This document shows positions 45,168 to 55,100 of a DNA stretch of 64,000 nucleotides, piece by piece. The translations under genes and the position numbers were made by a program. Position 1 is the stretch's first letter. Each line of letters begins with the position of its first letter. Below the pieces are notes generated by a model. The model was not told the DNA's origin, made no database searches, and worked only from the letters and a program-made list of their open reading frames with translations. This stretch comes from Marinoscillum pacificum (lineage in GTDB: Bacteria; Bacteroidota; Bacteroidia; Cytophagales; Cyclobacteriaceae). The stretch lies in the NCBI RefSeq assembly GCF_024714495.1, contig NZ_JAMZMJ010000001.1, positions 1,178,001 through 1,242,000 of the forward strand, read 5' to 3'.

Positions 45168-45815
45168 ATGAAAATGACACTATATACAATTACTCTTGCG
45201 ATACTAGTTAGTTGTAGTACCCCAACTCAACAGGAAAAAACAGAACAAAATATCTCCGAAACTTCTCAAGTTCCTTTTGAAAAGCTTGACACTGCTACGT
45301 TTGCAGGAGGCTGTTTCTGGTGCGTAGAAGCGTCCTTTGAGCAGATCAAAGGTGTAGAAGAAGCAGTTTCTGGCTATGCAGGTGGTAAAAAATCAACTGC
45401 AGATTATAAAATGGTAAGCTCGGGAAGAACAGAACATACTGAAACGGTTCAGATTTACTATGATCCAGAAGTAATCAGCTACGAAACTCTCTTAGACATC
45501 TTTTTTACTGCACATGACCCTACTCAACTAAATCGTCAGGGACCAGATGTGGGGACACAATATAGAAGTGCTATTTTCTATCACAGCGAAGAACAATTGA
45601 GCTTAGCCAAAGCTAAAATCGAAGAACTTAAAGATATCTACCCAAAGCCAATTGTGACTCAGCTCAATGCTTATACAGCTTTTTATCCCGCTGAAGACTA
45701 TCATCAGGACTATGAGGAGAAACATCCATACGATCGATACATTATGAATGTCTCTCGTCCTAAAATTGATCGGGTAAAGAAAAAGTTTGCGGATATTCTT
45801 AAAGAAGAAGAATAA
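45168..45815 (+). CDS. msrA: Peptide-methionine (S)-S-oxide reductase, lipoprotein form
   Basis: Repairs oxidised methionine in proteins. The catalytic Cys49 is in the invariant GGCFWC motif; VSGYAGG, HTETVQIYYDP and DVGTQYRSAIFYH are all family landmarks. 215 residues with a lipoprotein signal (LVSCSTP, Cys16), so it works in the periplasm or at the outer membrane rather than in the cytosol. The resolving-Cys system is not visible beyond Cys49 and Cys52. Its stop codon directly abuts that of the 2OG oxygenase gene on the other strand (0 bp). Confidence 0.95.
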   Translation: MKMTLYTITLAILVSCSTPTQQEKTEQNISETSQVPFEKLDTATFAGGCFWCVEASFEQIKGVEEAVSGYAGGKKSTADYKMVSSGRTEHTETVQIYYDPEVISYETLLDIFFTAHDPTQLNRQGPDVGTQYRSAIFYHSEEQLSLAKAKIEELKDIYPKPIVTQLNAYTAFYPAEDYHQDYEEKHPYDRYIMNVSRPKIDRVKKKFADILKEEE

Positions 45816-46442
45816 TTAAGCCAAGAAAGTCAATCCTACCGGTTGGTACAACAACCAGCCGGTCAAACTATAACGATCTTTATTCGTCATCATCACTTCA
45901 TGCTCCACCTTGTCACTTCGCATGATTACGCATCTTTTGGCAATTGGAGCAATAGTGTGCTCTTCTTCATTGAGAAATACTTTTAATTCTCCACCATCAC
46001 CTTCTGTCCAGTTCTTATTGAGATACAGAATGACAGATATCAAGCGATTGCTTCGTGAATTGAATTGATCCAAATGTCGTTTATAAAAAGTGCCCTGTGG
46101 GTAATGTGCCATATGAAACTCTGAACCAGATAAACTCAAGTAGCAATAGCGGTTTAAAACTCCAATAGTTTCATCAACACGTTCAAAAAAATTCGCTAGG
46201 TCAACATCTCTGGATCTGTCCAGCCACTTGATCTTATCACCACGAATTTCCCTTTTCAGTTGAAAATCCTGACCTGCACCAATCCCCGCGGGCTTAAAAT
46301 CCTCCTCCTCTAAACTATCCCTAAAAGATCTTAGAAAAACCTCCAGCTCCTGATCTTCGATAAAATCATCAATGACCAGGTAATTATCTTCTGACAGTCT
46401 ATCAACCCAGTCGATCCACGTGTCTTCACTAAATGTTCTCAA
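45816..46442 (-). CDS. 2OG-Fe(II) oxygenase, prolyl-4-hydroxylase-like
   Basis: A 208-residue double-stranded beta-helix dioxygenase. The Fe(II) ligands are visible as HLD (in YKRHLDQFNS) and the distal His in KVEHEVMM; the 2-oxoglutarate Arg/Lys position lies in RYSLTGWLL. The sequence SRSNRLISVILYLNKNW is typical of the SM-20/prolyl hydroxylase branch. No signal peptide. Substrate could be a protein proline residue; not determinable. Convergent with msrA. Confidence 0.88.
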   Translation of the reverse strand: MRTFSEDTWIDWVDRLSEDNYLVIDDFIEDQELEVFLRSFRDSLEEEDFKPAGIGAGQDFQLKREIRGDKIKWLDRSRDVDLANFFERVDETIGVLNRYCYLSLSGSEFHMAHYPQGTFYKRHLDQFNSRSNRLISVILYLNKNWTEGDGGELKVFLNEEEHTIAPIAKRCVIMRSDKVEHEVMMTNKDRYSLTGWLLYQPVGLTFLA

Positions 46443-46551
46443 TCAGTTTCAAAAAACGACTCGCGAATGTACGCTGAAATGTTAAGATTTGTTGCGTTAG
46501 GATTAAACTGACAATCTTGGTTAAATTACCGATGAACAAGAAGCAGAGACA

Positions 46552-46950
46552 ATGAACAAACGATCTTTTATTCAAAAAGCATTATTATCACTTGGCGCAG
46601 TAACTATGGCATCTTCAATACAAGCAAAACCTAAGAAACAAATAAGTGGCAGATTCATCCATATGGTATTCTTCTGGCTTAAACCTGAAGCAGATGCAGA
46701 TGAATTCATTACGAGCACTGAATCATTCTTGAAGCAAGTAAAAGAAATCAATAGCTATCACCTTGGTAAGCCAGCCGGGACTCCACGAGAGATTGTAGAC
46801 AATTCCTATTCAGTAAGTCTTGTAGTCACATTTGATTCTAAAGAAGATCAAGACATTTACCAAAAACATGAAGCTCACCTCAAGTATATAGAGGACAACA
46901 ACATGAAATGGACAACAGTGAAAATTTTTGATTCCTGGGGAGCGCTTTAA
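46552..46950 (+). CDS. Dabb (stress-responsive alpha/beta barrel) protein with export signal
   Basis: A 132-residue protein: N-terminal signal peptide (MNKRSFIQKALLSLGAV, cleaved near IQA) and a Dabb ferredoxin-like domain (FIHMVFFWLKPEADADEF; VVTFDSKEDQDIYQKHEAHLKY in part). Dabb domains form dimeric barrels. The N-terminus resembles a Tat signal but has KR rather than RR. Function unknown. The 3' end overlaps the convergent GAF gene by 4 bp. Confidence 0.87.
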   Translation: MNKRSFIQKALLSLGAVTMASSIQAKPKKQISGRFIHMVFFWLKPEADADEFITSTESFLKQVKEINSYHLGKPAGTPREIVDNSYSVSLVVTFDSKEDQDIYQKHEAHLKYIEDNNMKWTTVKIFDSWGAL

Positions 46951-48143
46951 GAGCGTTCCTTTACGATAGAGAACAATAGATGAATATTTCCGTCAACCAA
47001 TTTAAAGGAAATAGTTGGCTCTTCGGATGTGTGATTACGTAACTCTCTGACGATTTCACCCCTTATCGCCTCAGACAAGTCATCACATTCGATTACTAAC
47101 GCAGCCCTTACATCCTGATCGATTACTGACATTTTGATCTTATGATGCTTACTGGATTTAATCAAGCCATTTGCAACCAAAGTTAGTGTCAATGCGATGA
47201 TAGAGGAACCTAAAGTTTGTGGTGTGGTTACCTGAGGATTAAAATCCAATTCAGGTAACAAAACTCCTCCGCTCTCTTTGGTCACATGGCGAGCAAGCTC
47301 TCGTCCAGCTTCAGCAATTTCCGATAGTAGCACCGTGGTGGAAGGCATAAATACGTGCTCCAGCGCATCAACTGCATCCATCGCATCTTCTGAACTTACT
47401 TCAATATCATATAAACTGTTCTCACATCGCTCTACTGCCAACTTAGCATCACTCAGCTTTTTTCTCAACTCATCCTTAGATGGGAATTTACCATAAAGGG
47501 TTTGCTCCATGAATCTCATAAAAGTTGACAACTCACGCAGAGCCACCATACTGTTAGAAATTTGTGGTTTTATGGGCTCAATAGTTTGTTTCACCTCCTC
47601 CAATGCTGGAAAAGCTGCTTTACCAATCAGCTGAGATTGATCCTTTTTCCTGGACTTATTGAGTTGAGCTAATCGATCATTGACCAATTCAGCTAATCTT
47701 CCCAAATTGTCTTTTTCCTCATCAGAGAAAGAATGCGGCTCTGTATCCAGCACACATAAGGATCCAATTACTTGATTATTAGATTTGATTGGCATGCCTA
47801 AATAGGCTCTAATTCCGTGTTCATCCACAATATCTTGTGGGATCCCTGTCATCCCTTTAGCGTCTACCAGTTCTAAAGGATTTTCTGTATCCACCACAAA
47901 TTGACAAAAAGAAACATCGCGAGTGGTTCTCCGAGCTCTTGTTAGTTCTTCAGAAAGACCATAATGTGCTTTAAAAAACTGGACTTGCTCCATAACCACC
48001 GTTACCAGTGCAATTGGAGACTTAAGGTCACGCGCAGCGTCCTTAACGATTTTCATCAGTTGCTCATCTTCAGCTTCTGCCAAAAGCTCTCGAGTAAATG
48101 GCAAATCGTTTGTTGAATACTTTGCCTGCAATGTGCTTTCCAT
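46947..48143 (-). CDS. GAF-domain protein with degenerate histidine-kinase-like C-terminus
   Basis: A 398-residue cytosolic protein. GAF domain at about 25-165 (SFCQFVVDTENPLELVDAKG; AYLGMPIKSNNQVIGSLCV). After a coiled linker, the C-terminal 200 residues follow the pattern of a DHp helix pair plus a HATPase fold (SIIALTLTLVANGLIKSS, then VIECDDLSEA), but no phospho-accepting His box or ATP-binding N and G boxes are readable. It is likely a sensor with a pseudo-kinase output, or a partner for another kinase. That reading is inference. No TM segments. Confidence 0.8.
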   Translation of the reverse strand: MESTLQAKYSTNDLPFTRELLAEAEDEQLMKIVKDAARDLKSPIALVTVVMEQVQFFKAHYGLSEELTRARRTTRDVSFCQFVVDTENPLELVDAKGMTGIPQDIVDEHGIRAYLGMPIKSNNQVIGSLCVLDTEPHSFSDEEKDNLGRLAELVNDRLAQLNKSRKKDQSQLIGKAAFPALEEVKQTIEPIKPQISNSMVALRELSTFMRFMEQTLYGKFPSKDELRKKLSDAKLAVERCENSLYDIEVSSEDAMDAVDALEHVFMPSTTVLLSEIAEAGRELARHVTKESGGVLLPELDFNPQVTTPQTLGSSIIALTLTLVANGLIKSSKHHKIKMSVIDQDVRAALVIECDDLSEAIRGEIVRELRNHTSEEPTISFKLVDGNIHLLFSIVKERS

Positions 48144-48227
48144 GTGATGCGATTTGAGATTAAAAAATGCTCAAAGCTGGATTGTAAAGATAAGAGCAAG
48201 ATTCAGGAAGTCAATAAGATTTAAATT

Positions 48228-51128
48228 TTATCGACCACAGATATCCTTATATGGACAGTAGCCGCACTTCTTCAAATCCTCAGTTTGCACAAATGGTTTC
48301 GCTGGATCATACATTTCTGTCAACAGATTAGTCAACCCTTCTTCGAATTCAGGCAAATATTGTCTAAACTCCCCTACACTGGTCTTATTCTGCTTGTCAT
48401 AGATTCTCCATTCAAAATCCTCACTAAACAGATCTCTTGAATTGAATAATCCAGGCTCAATCACGTCATAATCACCCTGGTACTTTTTATAGAACAGGTA
48501 ACTATAGAAAAACACCTGAAAAGCCGCTTTGCGTCTACTTTTCTCCTTACGATCGACTAACGATGCAATCGTAGTAAAGTCTTTTTCATCACGACCGGTC
48601 TTGTAGTCGATTACCCGTACTTTACCCTGTTTTTGATCAATACGATCAATTATCCCTCGAATTTTGACACGCTGTTCCTTGCCAGATACCTGAATTGGGA
48701 AATCCATCGCATAGCCTTCTTTGGTACTAGCCTCCAGACCTAAGATTCTAAATGGAGCATATTTTTCGTCATAATCGAGGATTTTGATAATAAACTTCTT
48801 CAGTACATCTGAAGCAATCAAAGTCCGACCTTCCAACTTAAACTTCTTCTGCTTTTTGATCTTGTAGTGCTTTTTGAAAGCTTCATTCATGGCCCCTTCT
48901 ATTCCAGCTTTAATCCATGTAAAATCCTCTGGATATATTTCCGGACGCTTGTTTCGCTTGGTAGTATCCTTGTAAAGCAGCTCCATGGTATCGTGCAAAA
49001 TGTTACCGAACACCATTGCATCCATTTCTTCCTGTACCTCGTCCGGCTCATACAAGCGCTCCACATACTTAAAGTAGAATCGCAACGAACAATCGAGGTA
49101 TGCATTCATTGCTGATGGTGTGAATGAACCTGGATGAAGTCCATTCTTAGATTGAAAACCATCCAGATAACGCTCCATCTTGGATTGGACCAAAGAAGAC
49201 TTTTCAATCACTATTGGTAAAGGTGCCGTCGTTTTGATAGGACTTGCCAGGATCTTCTTTTTGATAGTATATCCTGACTCTACTTCTAGTTGTTGAACCA
49301 ATCGGCTGAGCTCTCCATTCACATTAAACTCTGCTACCGTATTGTAGAAGAAATGAATGTTCTTAGCTCGCTGAAGCAATCGATAAAACAAATACGAATA
49401 GATCGCATCCTGATGATCAAATACAGGCATGCTAAACGCTTTGCGAATATTGAAAGGTATAAACGAACCTCGACGAGCAGCTGCAGGCCAGCTATCCTCA
49501 TTCATACTTAAGATGAAAACATTCTCAAAATCAAGATTTCTTGTTTCCAAAATACCCATGATCTGCAAGCCATTCAATGGTTCTCCTGTAAATGGAATTT
49601 TGAGCGTTCTTGCCAACCTTCGGAACAGTTTAATCAGAAAATCATAAGTAAGATCTTCTGCCCGCTCACCCATCATTTCTTTCAGATGAGCCACGTGTTC
49701 GTAAAATCGACTGATAAACTCCAGCTCCAGGTCATGTCCCTTATCCTTCCAGGTGTCATACAAACATTTCAGAATACTGAGCATGTATTCGAAAGCCGAA
49801 TCCGGTTTCTGGAATATGATTCCAAAAACATCATGAGTTAACTCTATCTCATCCAGATAGATGGTAATCAGATTTCTGCTTTTGATTTCTTTGATCAATT
49901 CCTTGATCGGTTCTTCATCCAGTGCAAATAACAACGGATGCTCTAACAACTCCACCAATGGCTTATAGTAGAAAGAAGGACCATTAACCTGACTGTCTTT
50001 ACGCATGTGTTGCAACAACAACACACTTTCCAGCAAACTATACACTGGGGTTTCCTTAAGCGGATACCCCATCGTGATGTTTACCTTATCCACTGGATCT
50101 GGAATGGCGTGAAGTGCTGGAAATAACATATGCTCCATGGGTAATACGACCACCGTTTTCTCAGGATCATATTCCCCTTTCTCCACCAAATGCGTTAGGT
50201 GCTCAGCCAGCGCTTTGGTTTGACCAACTTCTAACGAAACGCCAGTAGCTTCAAAATTTTTCTCCTGATGAAAACGCTTAGGAGGTTCTTCCGGGAATGT
50301 TTTACTCAGAATGGTGTCTTTGCCATATTCACGAAGGAAGAAGCCTGCTTCCTGCTTTGGGTTGTTGTAATAGTAATCATCCAGATCCCAAATCATCTCT
50401 GCATTGTATTCATGCACAAAATGCTTGATGATTTTCTCTTCTGCATAAGTCAAGGCATTGAAACCAGCAAAGTAAATCTTTGTTCCTTCAGCCGGAATAG
50501 CTTCAGATAAGTGATCAGAAACCTCTCGGTAGATCAAGCCACCATACGCCACTCCTTGAGACAAAAGCTTCTCTCTAAAATCTGCATAAATCGGTCGCAA
50601 GATTTTCCATGTTTCTAAAAATGCCTCTTGACTTGCAGTGGCTTTTGGTAAAAAGCTTGCCCAGAATGATTGAATAACTTTCTTATCTTCTTCATCCAGG
50701 AAATAGAACTCCTCATCCAGTTCTTTTTGTGTCTTGATACTGGTAAAAAGCTTTTCCGTATCTACAAGATATTGGTCGATCTCTTCAAAATCTCGAAGGA
50801 TCATTTCGCCCCAAAAGAAGAACTGATCAAACGTTTCTTCTCGCTTCTGATGCTCCTTATACACCTCGAACAGAGAGAAGATTGCTTCGATCTTCTCTAC
50901 CTTCACCAAAGAACTGAAGGATCTCACAAAGTCCTCCATACTGATGACTTCCGGCATCCATATTGGTTTATCGATCAGTTTTGATAGCTCCTTTCTGAAG
51001 AATAAACCTGCTCTGCGGTTCGGGAAAATGATTTGAACCTGATGTAGATTTTGCTGATTGTCACGAAGTACTCGCTCAGCCACCTCAGCTATGAATGATT
51101 GATTACAATGTTTACTATTATCGCTCAT
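48228..51128 (-). CDS. addB: AddB-like helicase-related nuclease with PD-(D/E)XK domain
   Basis: A 966-residue subunit of a two-protein DNA end-processing complex for recombination repair. The N-terminal half has a UvrD-like fold without a classical Walker A motif. The nuclease domain (about 670-960) has the lead FGNILHDTMELLY, the core GIIDRIDQKQGKVRVIDYKTG and FeS-cluster Cys ligands: Cys near 678 (YLDCSLRF) and Cys955, Cys958, Cys964 near the end. This is the AddB arrangement. It pairs with the AddA-like gene at 52149, which normally sits next door. Here about 1 kb of repeats and a GIY-YIG gene intervene. Confidence 0.9.
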   Translation of the reverse strand: MSDNSKHCNQSFIAEVAERVLRDNQQNLHQVQIIFPNRRAGLFFRKELSKLIDKPIWMPEVISMEDFVRSFSSLVKVEKIEAIFSLFEVYKEHQKREETFDQFFFWGEMILRDFEEIDQYLVDTEKLFTSIKTQKELDEEFYFLDEEDKKVIQSFWASFLPKATASQEAFLETWKILRPIYADFREKLLSQGVAYGGLIYREVSDHLSEAIPAEGTKIYFAGFNALTYAEEKIIKHFVHEYNAEMIWDLDDYYYNNPKQEAGFFLREYGKDTILSKTFPEEPPKRFHQEKNFEATGVSLEVGQTKALAEHLTHLVEKGEYDPEKTVVVLPMEHMLFPALHAIPDPVDKVNITMGYPLKETPVYSLLESVLLLQHMRKDSQVNGPSFYYKPLVELLEHPLLFALDEEPIKELIKEIKSRNLITIYLDEIELTHDVFGIIFQKPDSAFEYMLSILKCLYDTWKDKGHDLELEFISRFYEHVAHLKEMMGERAEDLTYDFLIKLFRRLARTLKIPFTGEPLNGLQIMGILETRNLDFENVFILSMNEDSWPAAARRGSFIPFNIRKAFSMPVFDHQDAIYSYLFYRLLQRAKNIHFFYNTVAEFNVNGELSRLVQQLEVESGYTIKKKILASPIKTTAPLPIVIEKSSLVQSKMERYLDGFQSKNGLHPGSFTPSAMNAYLDCSLRFYFKYVERLYEPDEVQEEMDAMVFGNILHDTMELLYKDTTKRNKRPEIYPEDFTWIKAGIEGAMNEAFKKHYKIKKQKKFKLEGRTLIASDVLKKFIIKILDYDEKYAPFRILGLEASTKEGYAMDFPIQVSGKEQRVKIRGIIDRIDQKQGKVRVIDYKTGRDEKDFTTIASLVDRKEKSRRKAAFQVFFYSYLFYKKYQGDYDVIEPGLFNSRDLFSEDFEWRIYDKQNKTSVGEFRQYLPEFEEGLTNLLTEMYDPAKPFVQTEDLKKCGYCPYKDICGR

Positions 51129-51197
51129 TAGTTCTAAATCAAATGCTCGTTAAAAGCATTACGCAAACTCTGTCATTGACTTTTGATCTATACAAAA

Positions 51198-51263
51198 AGA
51201 TAGATCTCTCCTTTTTGTCATTTCGACGAGTATTCCGTAAGGCTGCTAAGGAGAAATCTATCT
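51198..51263. repeat. Inverted-repeat unit, copy 1 (short form)
   Basis: Arms AGATAGATCTCTCCTT and AAGGAGAAATCTATCT (one mismatch) around GTCATTTCGAC. It lacks the AT-rich core of the longer copies, as if shortened by deletion. Confidence 0.75.
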
Positions 51264-51292
51264 CTATTTGAAAAGCTTACCCCCTATAAAAA

Positions 51293-51402
51293 GATCCCAC
51301 TTTCAACGTGATGATAATCTCTTTAATTTTGATAATCTTCATCGTTTTTGTCTATTCGACATTCAATCAATTAATGCTACTTAAAAGAAACAGGTTTATC
51401 TA
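51293..51402. repeat. Inverted-repeat unit, copy 2 (degenerate)
   Basis: Aligns along its length with copies 3 and 5, from GATCCCACTTTC to AACAGGTTTATC, with many substitutions. The core spacing is kept. It starts 136 bp before copy 3, which fits an old tandem array. Confidence 0.6.
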
Positions 51403-51428
51403 TTTAAAGCACTTATTCCTAACAAAAA

Positions 51429-51532
51429 GATCTCTCCTTCGTCTAGTGGACAATCTTCTTAATATTGATAATCTTTATCCTTTTGTCATTTCGACAGGCA
51501 TGCCTTCAGGCTGCTAAGGAGAAATCTATCTT
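51429..51532. repeat. Inverted-repeat unit, copy 3
   Basis: Left arm GATCTCTCCTTCGTC, AT-rich middle, right arm GTCATTTCGAC (51485-51495) then AGGAGAAATCTATCTT (51517-51532). It ends 5 bp from the GIY-YIG stop codon. Copies 3 and 4 face the gene as inverted ends. Confidence 0.8.
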
Positions 51533-51537
51533 ATCAA

Positions 51538-51840
51538 TTAACCCAAATCAGCATAATTAAGAAAATCCCAATTAGGGTTAAACTCATTAATCAACTGTTC
51601 TTTTTTATCTCTTCTCCATTTTTTCAACTCTTTTTCTCGATCAATTGCATGATCGATATACTGAAATCGCTCCCAATAGATTAGATTATAACAATAGTAT
51701 TTCGCAGCAAAATGATTGGTATCACCACGGCTTTCAAAATGTTGTTGCATTCGAGTCTCCAAATCATTTGTAACACCGATATAAAGAACCGTTTTCTTTG
51801 GATTAGTAGTGATGTATACAAAGTAATTATGGTTCTTCAT
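51538..51840 (-). CDS. Stand-alone GIY-YIG nuclease domain protein
   Basis: A 100-residue protein that is essentially one GIY-YIG domain: YFVYITTNP (first motif, VYI in place of GIY), VLYIGVTNDL (YIG), Arg in LETRMQQHF, and a distal Glu/Asn region, EFNPNWDFL. This is the UvrC/homing-endonuclease superfamily, small-protein branch common in Bacteroidota. It lies exactly between repeat copies 3 and 4, replacing the usual ~30-bp linker of the array, and it separates addB from addA. The flanking copies form inverted ends: AGGAGAAATCTATCTT on one side and AAGGTAGATCTCTCCT on the other (14 of 16 complementary). A selfish or repeat-maintaining role is inference. Confidence 0.88.
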   Translation of the reverse strand: MKNHNYFVYITTNPKKTVLYIGVTNDLETRMQQHFESRGDTNHFAAKYYCYNLIYWERFQYIDHAIDREKELKKWRRDKKEQLINEFNPNWDFLNYADLG

Positions 51841-51864
51841 TCTAATTAATCTTTCTTCAAGGTA

Positions 51865-51968
51865 GATCTCTCCTGCGTCGAGATGACAATTTCATTAACA
51901 TTAATAATCTTCTCCTTTAGATCATTTCGACACGCATTCATTAAACCTGCTTAGAAGAAATCTATCTC
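51865..51968. repeat. Inverted-repeat unit, copy 4
   Basis: Starts GATCTCTCCTGCGTCGAGAT and ends near AGAAGAAATCTATCTC. It lies 24 bp upstream of the GIY-YIG start codon and begins 133 bp before copy 5. Confidence 0.8.
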
Positions 51969-51997
51969 TATTCAAAAAAACTTATTCCCAATAAATA

Positions 51998-52101
51998 GAT
52001 CTCTCCTTCGTCGAGATGACAATTTCTTTAACATTAATAATTTTCTCCTTTTTGTCATTTCGACATGCATGCCTTCAGGCTGCTAAGGAGAAATCCATCT
52101 T
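51998..52101. repeat. Inverted-repeat unit, copy 5
   Basis: Best-preserved unit: GATCTCTCCTTCGTCGAGAT, an AT-rich middle, GTCATTTCGAC, then GCTAAGGAGAAATCCATC. It ends 47 bp before the 3' end of the addA gene. Confidence 0.8.
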
Positions 52102-52148
52102 CTTATTTTCACTAAATAATATCCTTCTTTTAACTTGACCATCTTTAA

Positions 52149-55100
52149 CTAAATCACCTCCTCTACTGACAAATCATACAAATAGATCAAATAACCTTTG
52201 ATATTCAGATAGCCCATCTCCCCGAGTAGCTGCATGTATTCTTTCACCTGATAGTGATCTTTTTTACGTTTAGTACCGGTTTTAAAATCAATAATAACCG
52301 TAGCATTATCCTTTCTATTCAATCGGTCAATCCTCTTGAAATCTCCTCCCGGCAATAGTATGGGCACCTCCGTATGCACTTCCCAGGATTCCTCAAACCA
52401 ATTAGCTACTTCTGGATGCTCAATAATTTTAGTCAATTCTACGATATGTTCCAGATTGGAAAACTGATCAAGGTCTTTTTTGTATTTAATCTGACTGAGG
52501 ATATCATGAAGCTTCGTTCCTCTACGCTGCGCATCATTGAAAACTGTTTCATTCAGTTCTTCATTACCTTTGATCTGAATACTCACTTTTCCTCGCCATG
52601 GACTAGAAATGTATGATTCTAATCCATACTCTGCAGTTACTTTTTGCTCATGTGTCGGTTTTGGAATCGATCCAACCTGATAGACATTCTCCTCTTCACT
52701 CCACTGCTCAGTTTCCTTGACCTGATTCAAAACTAGATCATAAGCGTACTTCATATCTGACTTAGCAGGAAGCTTTGCGAATCCAATAAGCACTTCAACT
52801 GGTCGTGTGAATGCTACATAAAGCAAGTTGAGATTATCCAAATATGCCTTTAGTTTCTCCTCATAATAACGCTGAGCCCAATAGGTATTTGCCAGACCCT
52901 TATTATATTTCAATGGAACTACCGGCACTTTATTGAAAGGAGCTACCCCAACATCTCCAGCACACCAGAGTATGGTATCCTTACTGGCATCATGATCGAA
53001 CGTCCAGCTCATGAATGGTAAAATCACCACTGGGAATTCGAGGCCCTTGCTTTTATGAATGGTAAGAATTTTCACCGCATTGTTATCATCCGAGACTTTA
53101 ATGGATCTCGTTTTTCGAATTTCCTCCCACCAGGTGAGGAATGATGGAATATCTCCTCGCTCATTCTTCGCATAGTCAAGAACTGCATCCTGGAAACCTT
53201 GTAAGTAGGTAAACTCCTCGGGAATCTTATGCAAATCAAAAATTCGAATGAGACTTTCCACAAGTTCATACAAAGGAAGCGTCTTTAAATAATCGCGCTG
53301 GCCAATGAAGTTCTTGGGTGCCAATTCTTCCCATCGATCAAAACGAGCAAAAATTTCACTCTCCTTGAGTCCGTTCTTCAATATATAGCGATTGTATTCA
53401 TACAACCACTCGCTCAATACGATGGTATTCTTCTCATCATTGAGCCACTTAATCAAGGAAACTACAAACCGCACCAAATGGCTGGAAGTGAGGTAAAGAG
53501 CCTCACTACTCACCACTTCATATCGAAGGTTAGGGTCTGCTTCTGGTGAATTACGAAAGTCTATGAATGCATCAGCTATTTTCTTCCCTTCACTAGCATA
53601 ACGCGTCAAAACTGCAATATCTCTGAGTTCATATCCTTGACGCTGTAGTTGTTCTACCTGCTCTATGGTTTTGCGAATGGACTGATCGACCCAACCCTCT
53701 TCAGCATCACGTTCTTCCTTAATGAACTCAAATCGAATCATTCCATTCTCCTCAGTGCGATGCTCTGGAATCTCCTGCGCTACATCGGAGAACGTCTCAA
53801 ACACTTCACCAATCTTTCCAAGAACCTCTTGTCGAATTCCATCATTGAGAATCTCTGAAGTCATATCTTCAAAATGACCTCTTGAAACTCCCATCATGTT
53901 TGTAAAGAACTGATTATTGAACCGAACAATTGCCGGATCAGAACGCCAATTTGTTCCAAGATTGTGTGGCTCTACATGATAATCACCAATATCATCTTTG
54001 ACACGATTTTGTAGCAACTCCCAATCTCCACCTCGAAAACGATAAATGGACTGCTTCACATCCCCCACCACCATGCTGAAGTTGCCTTCATCCGTCGTGT
54101 TTTTCACCAAGGGTTTGAAATTGTCCCATTGGAAAGCAGATGTATCCTGAAACTCATCGATCAGATAGTGATTGTAAACCGAGCCTACCTTCTCATAGAT
54201 ATAAGGAGTATCACTATCATTGATAATCTGATGCAGGAAATCAGGCAAATCGGCTATCAACATCACATCATTTTCATCTCGATATTTGGTGAGATACTTG
54301 TTGATCTCAGCAAGAATTCCGAATGCATAAAGGTATCGTTGTACTTCGATTACCGAATTGTATTTGATAAATTCCTGGTCTACATAATTGATCAAATCGG
54401 CGTACAACACCATGACCTTTTCTGTGATAGCCACTTTTGCGACATCCTTCTGATCAGCTTTAGTTAGCCATTTAGTCACATCCTCCATTGCAGCGCGACG
54501 TGTATCTGAAATATCGAAATCCAGATTTTCCAACTTGACAAACAATCCCGCAGGACCACTAGCCTTTCGGCTGAAAGAATCTATAGACAAGCCATTATCC
54601 TCTATAAACTTTACAGCTTCTCGACAAAGTTTCTTGACCTGATTTTCGAAGGGATATTTAACCTCATTAAGTTCCTTTCTAAGATTACCAAAGAAGTTCT
54701 TCTGCTCGCTAAGCTTTAAGATATCTGTTGAGTATTGCTTGAACTCATCTTTCAGGATTTCCTTCGATAATGCAGAAATATCCTTTCTAAAATCCCAACT
54801 TAACCCTTCCTCTACTTTATGCTCTGCAAACTCCGTCAACCACTTACGAAGTTGCTTTTGCTTCTCTTCACCTATTTCCAGTAACAGCTCATCGATTACA
54901 ATTTGCAGTACTTTATCCAGATCCAAATCAATTGTAAACGTACCTTGCAGGCCCATTTCCCGGGCAAACGACCGGATCACTGCGTGAAAGAAACTGTCTA
55001 TGGTTACAATACTAAATCGACCATACTGATGAAGAATATCACTTAGGGCTTCATTGGCACGTTTTGTTAACTCTTTGTCGGAAATCCTTAATGCCTCTCT

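Noticed and set aside
51308-51517. 69-codon + strand open frame in the repeat array
   Set aside because: It is the translation of repeat copies 2 and 3, hydrophobic by base composition, with no start signal.
51198-52101. Repeat array considered as a CRISPR array
   Set aside because: Units are over 100 bp, imperfect and inverted, with no short regular spacers and no cas genes nearby.
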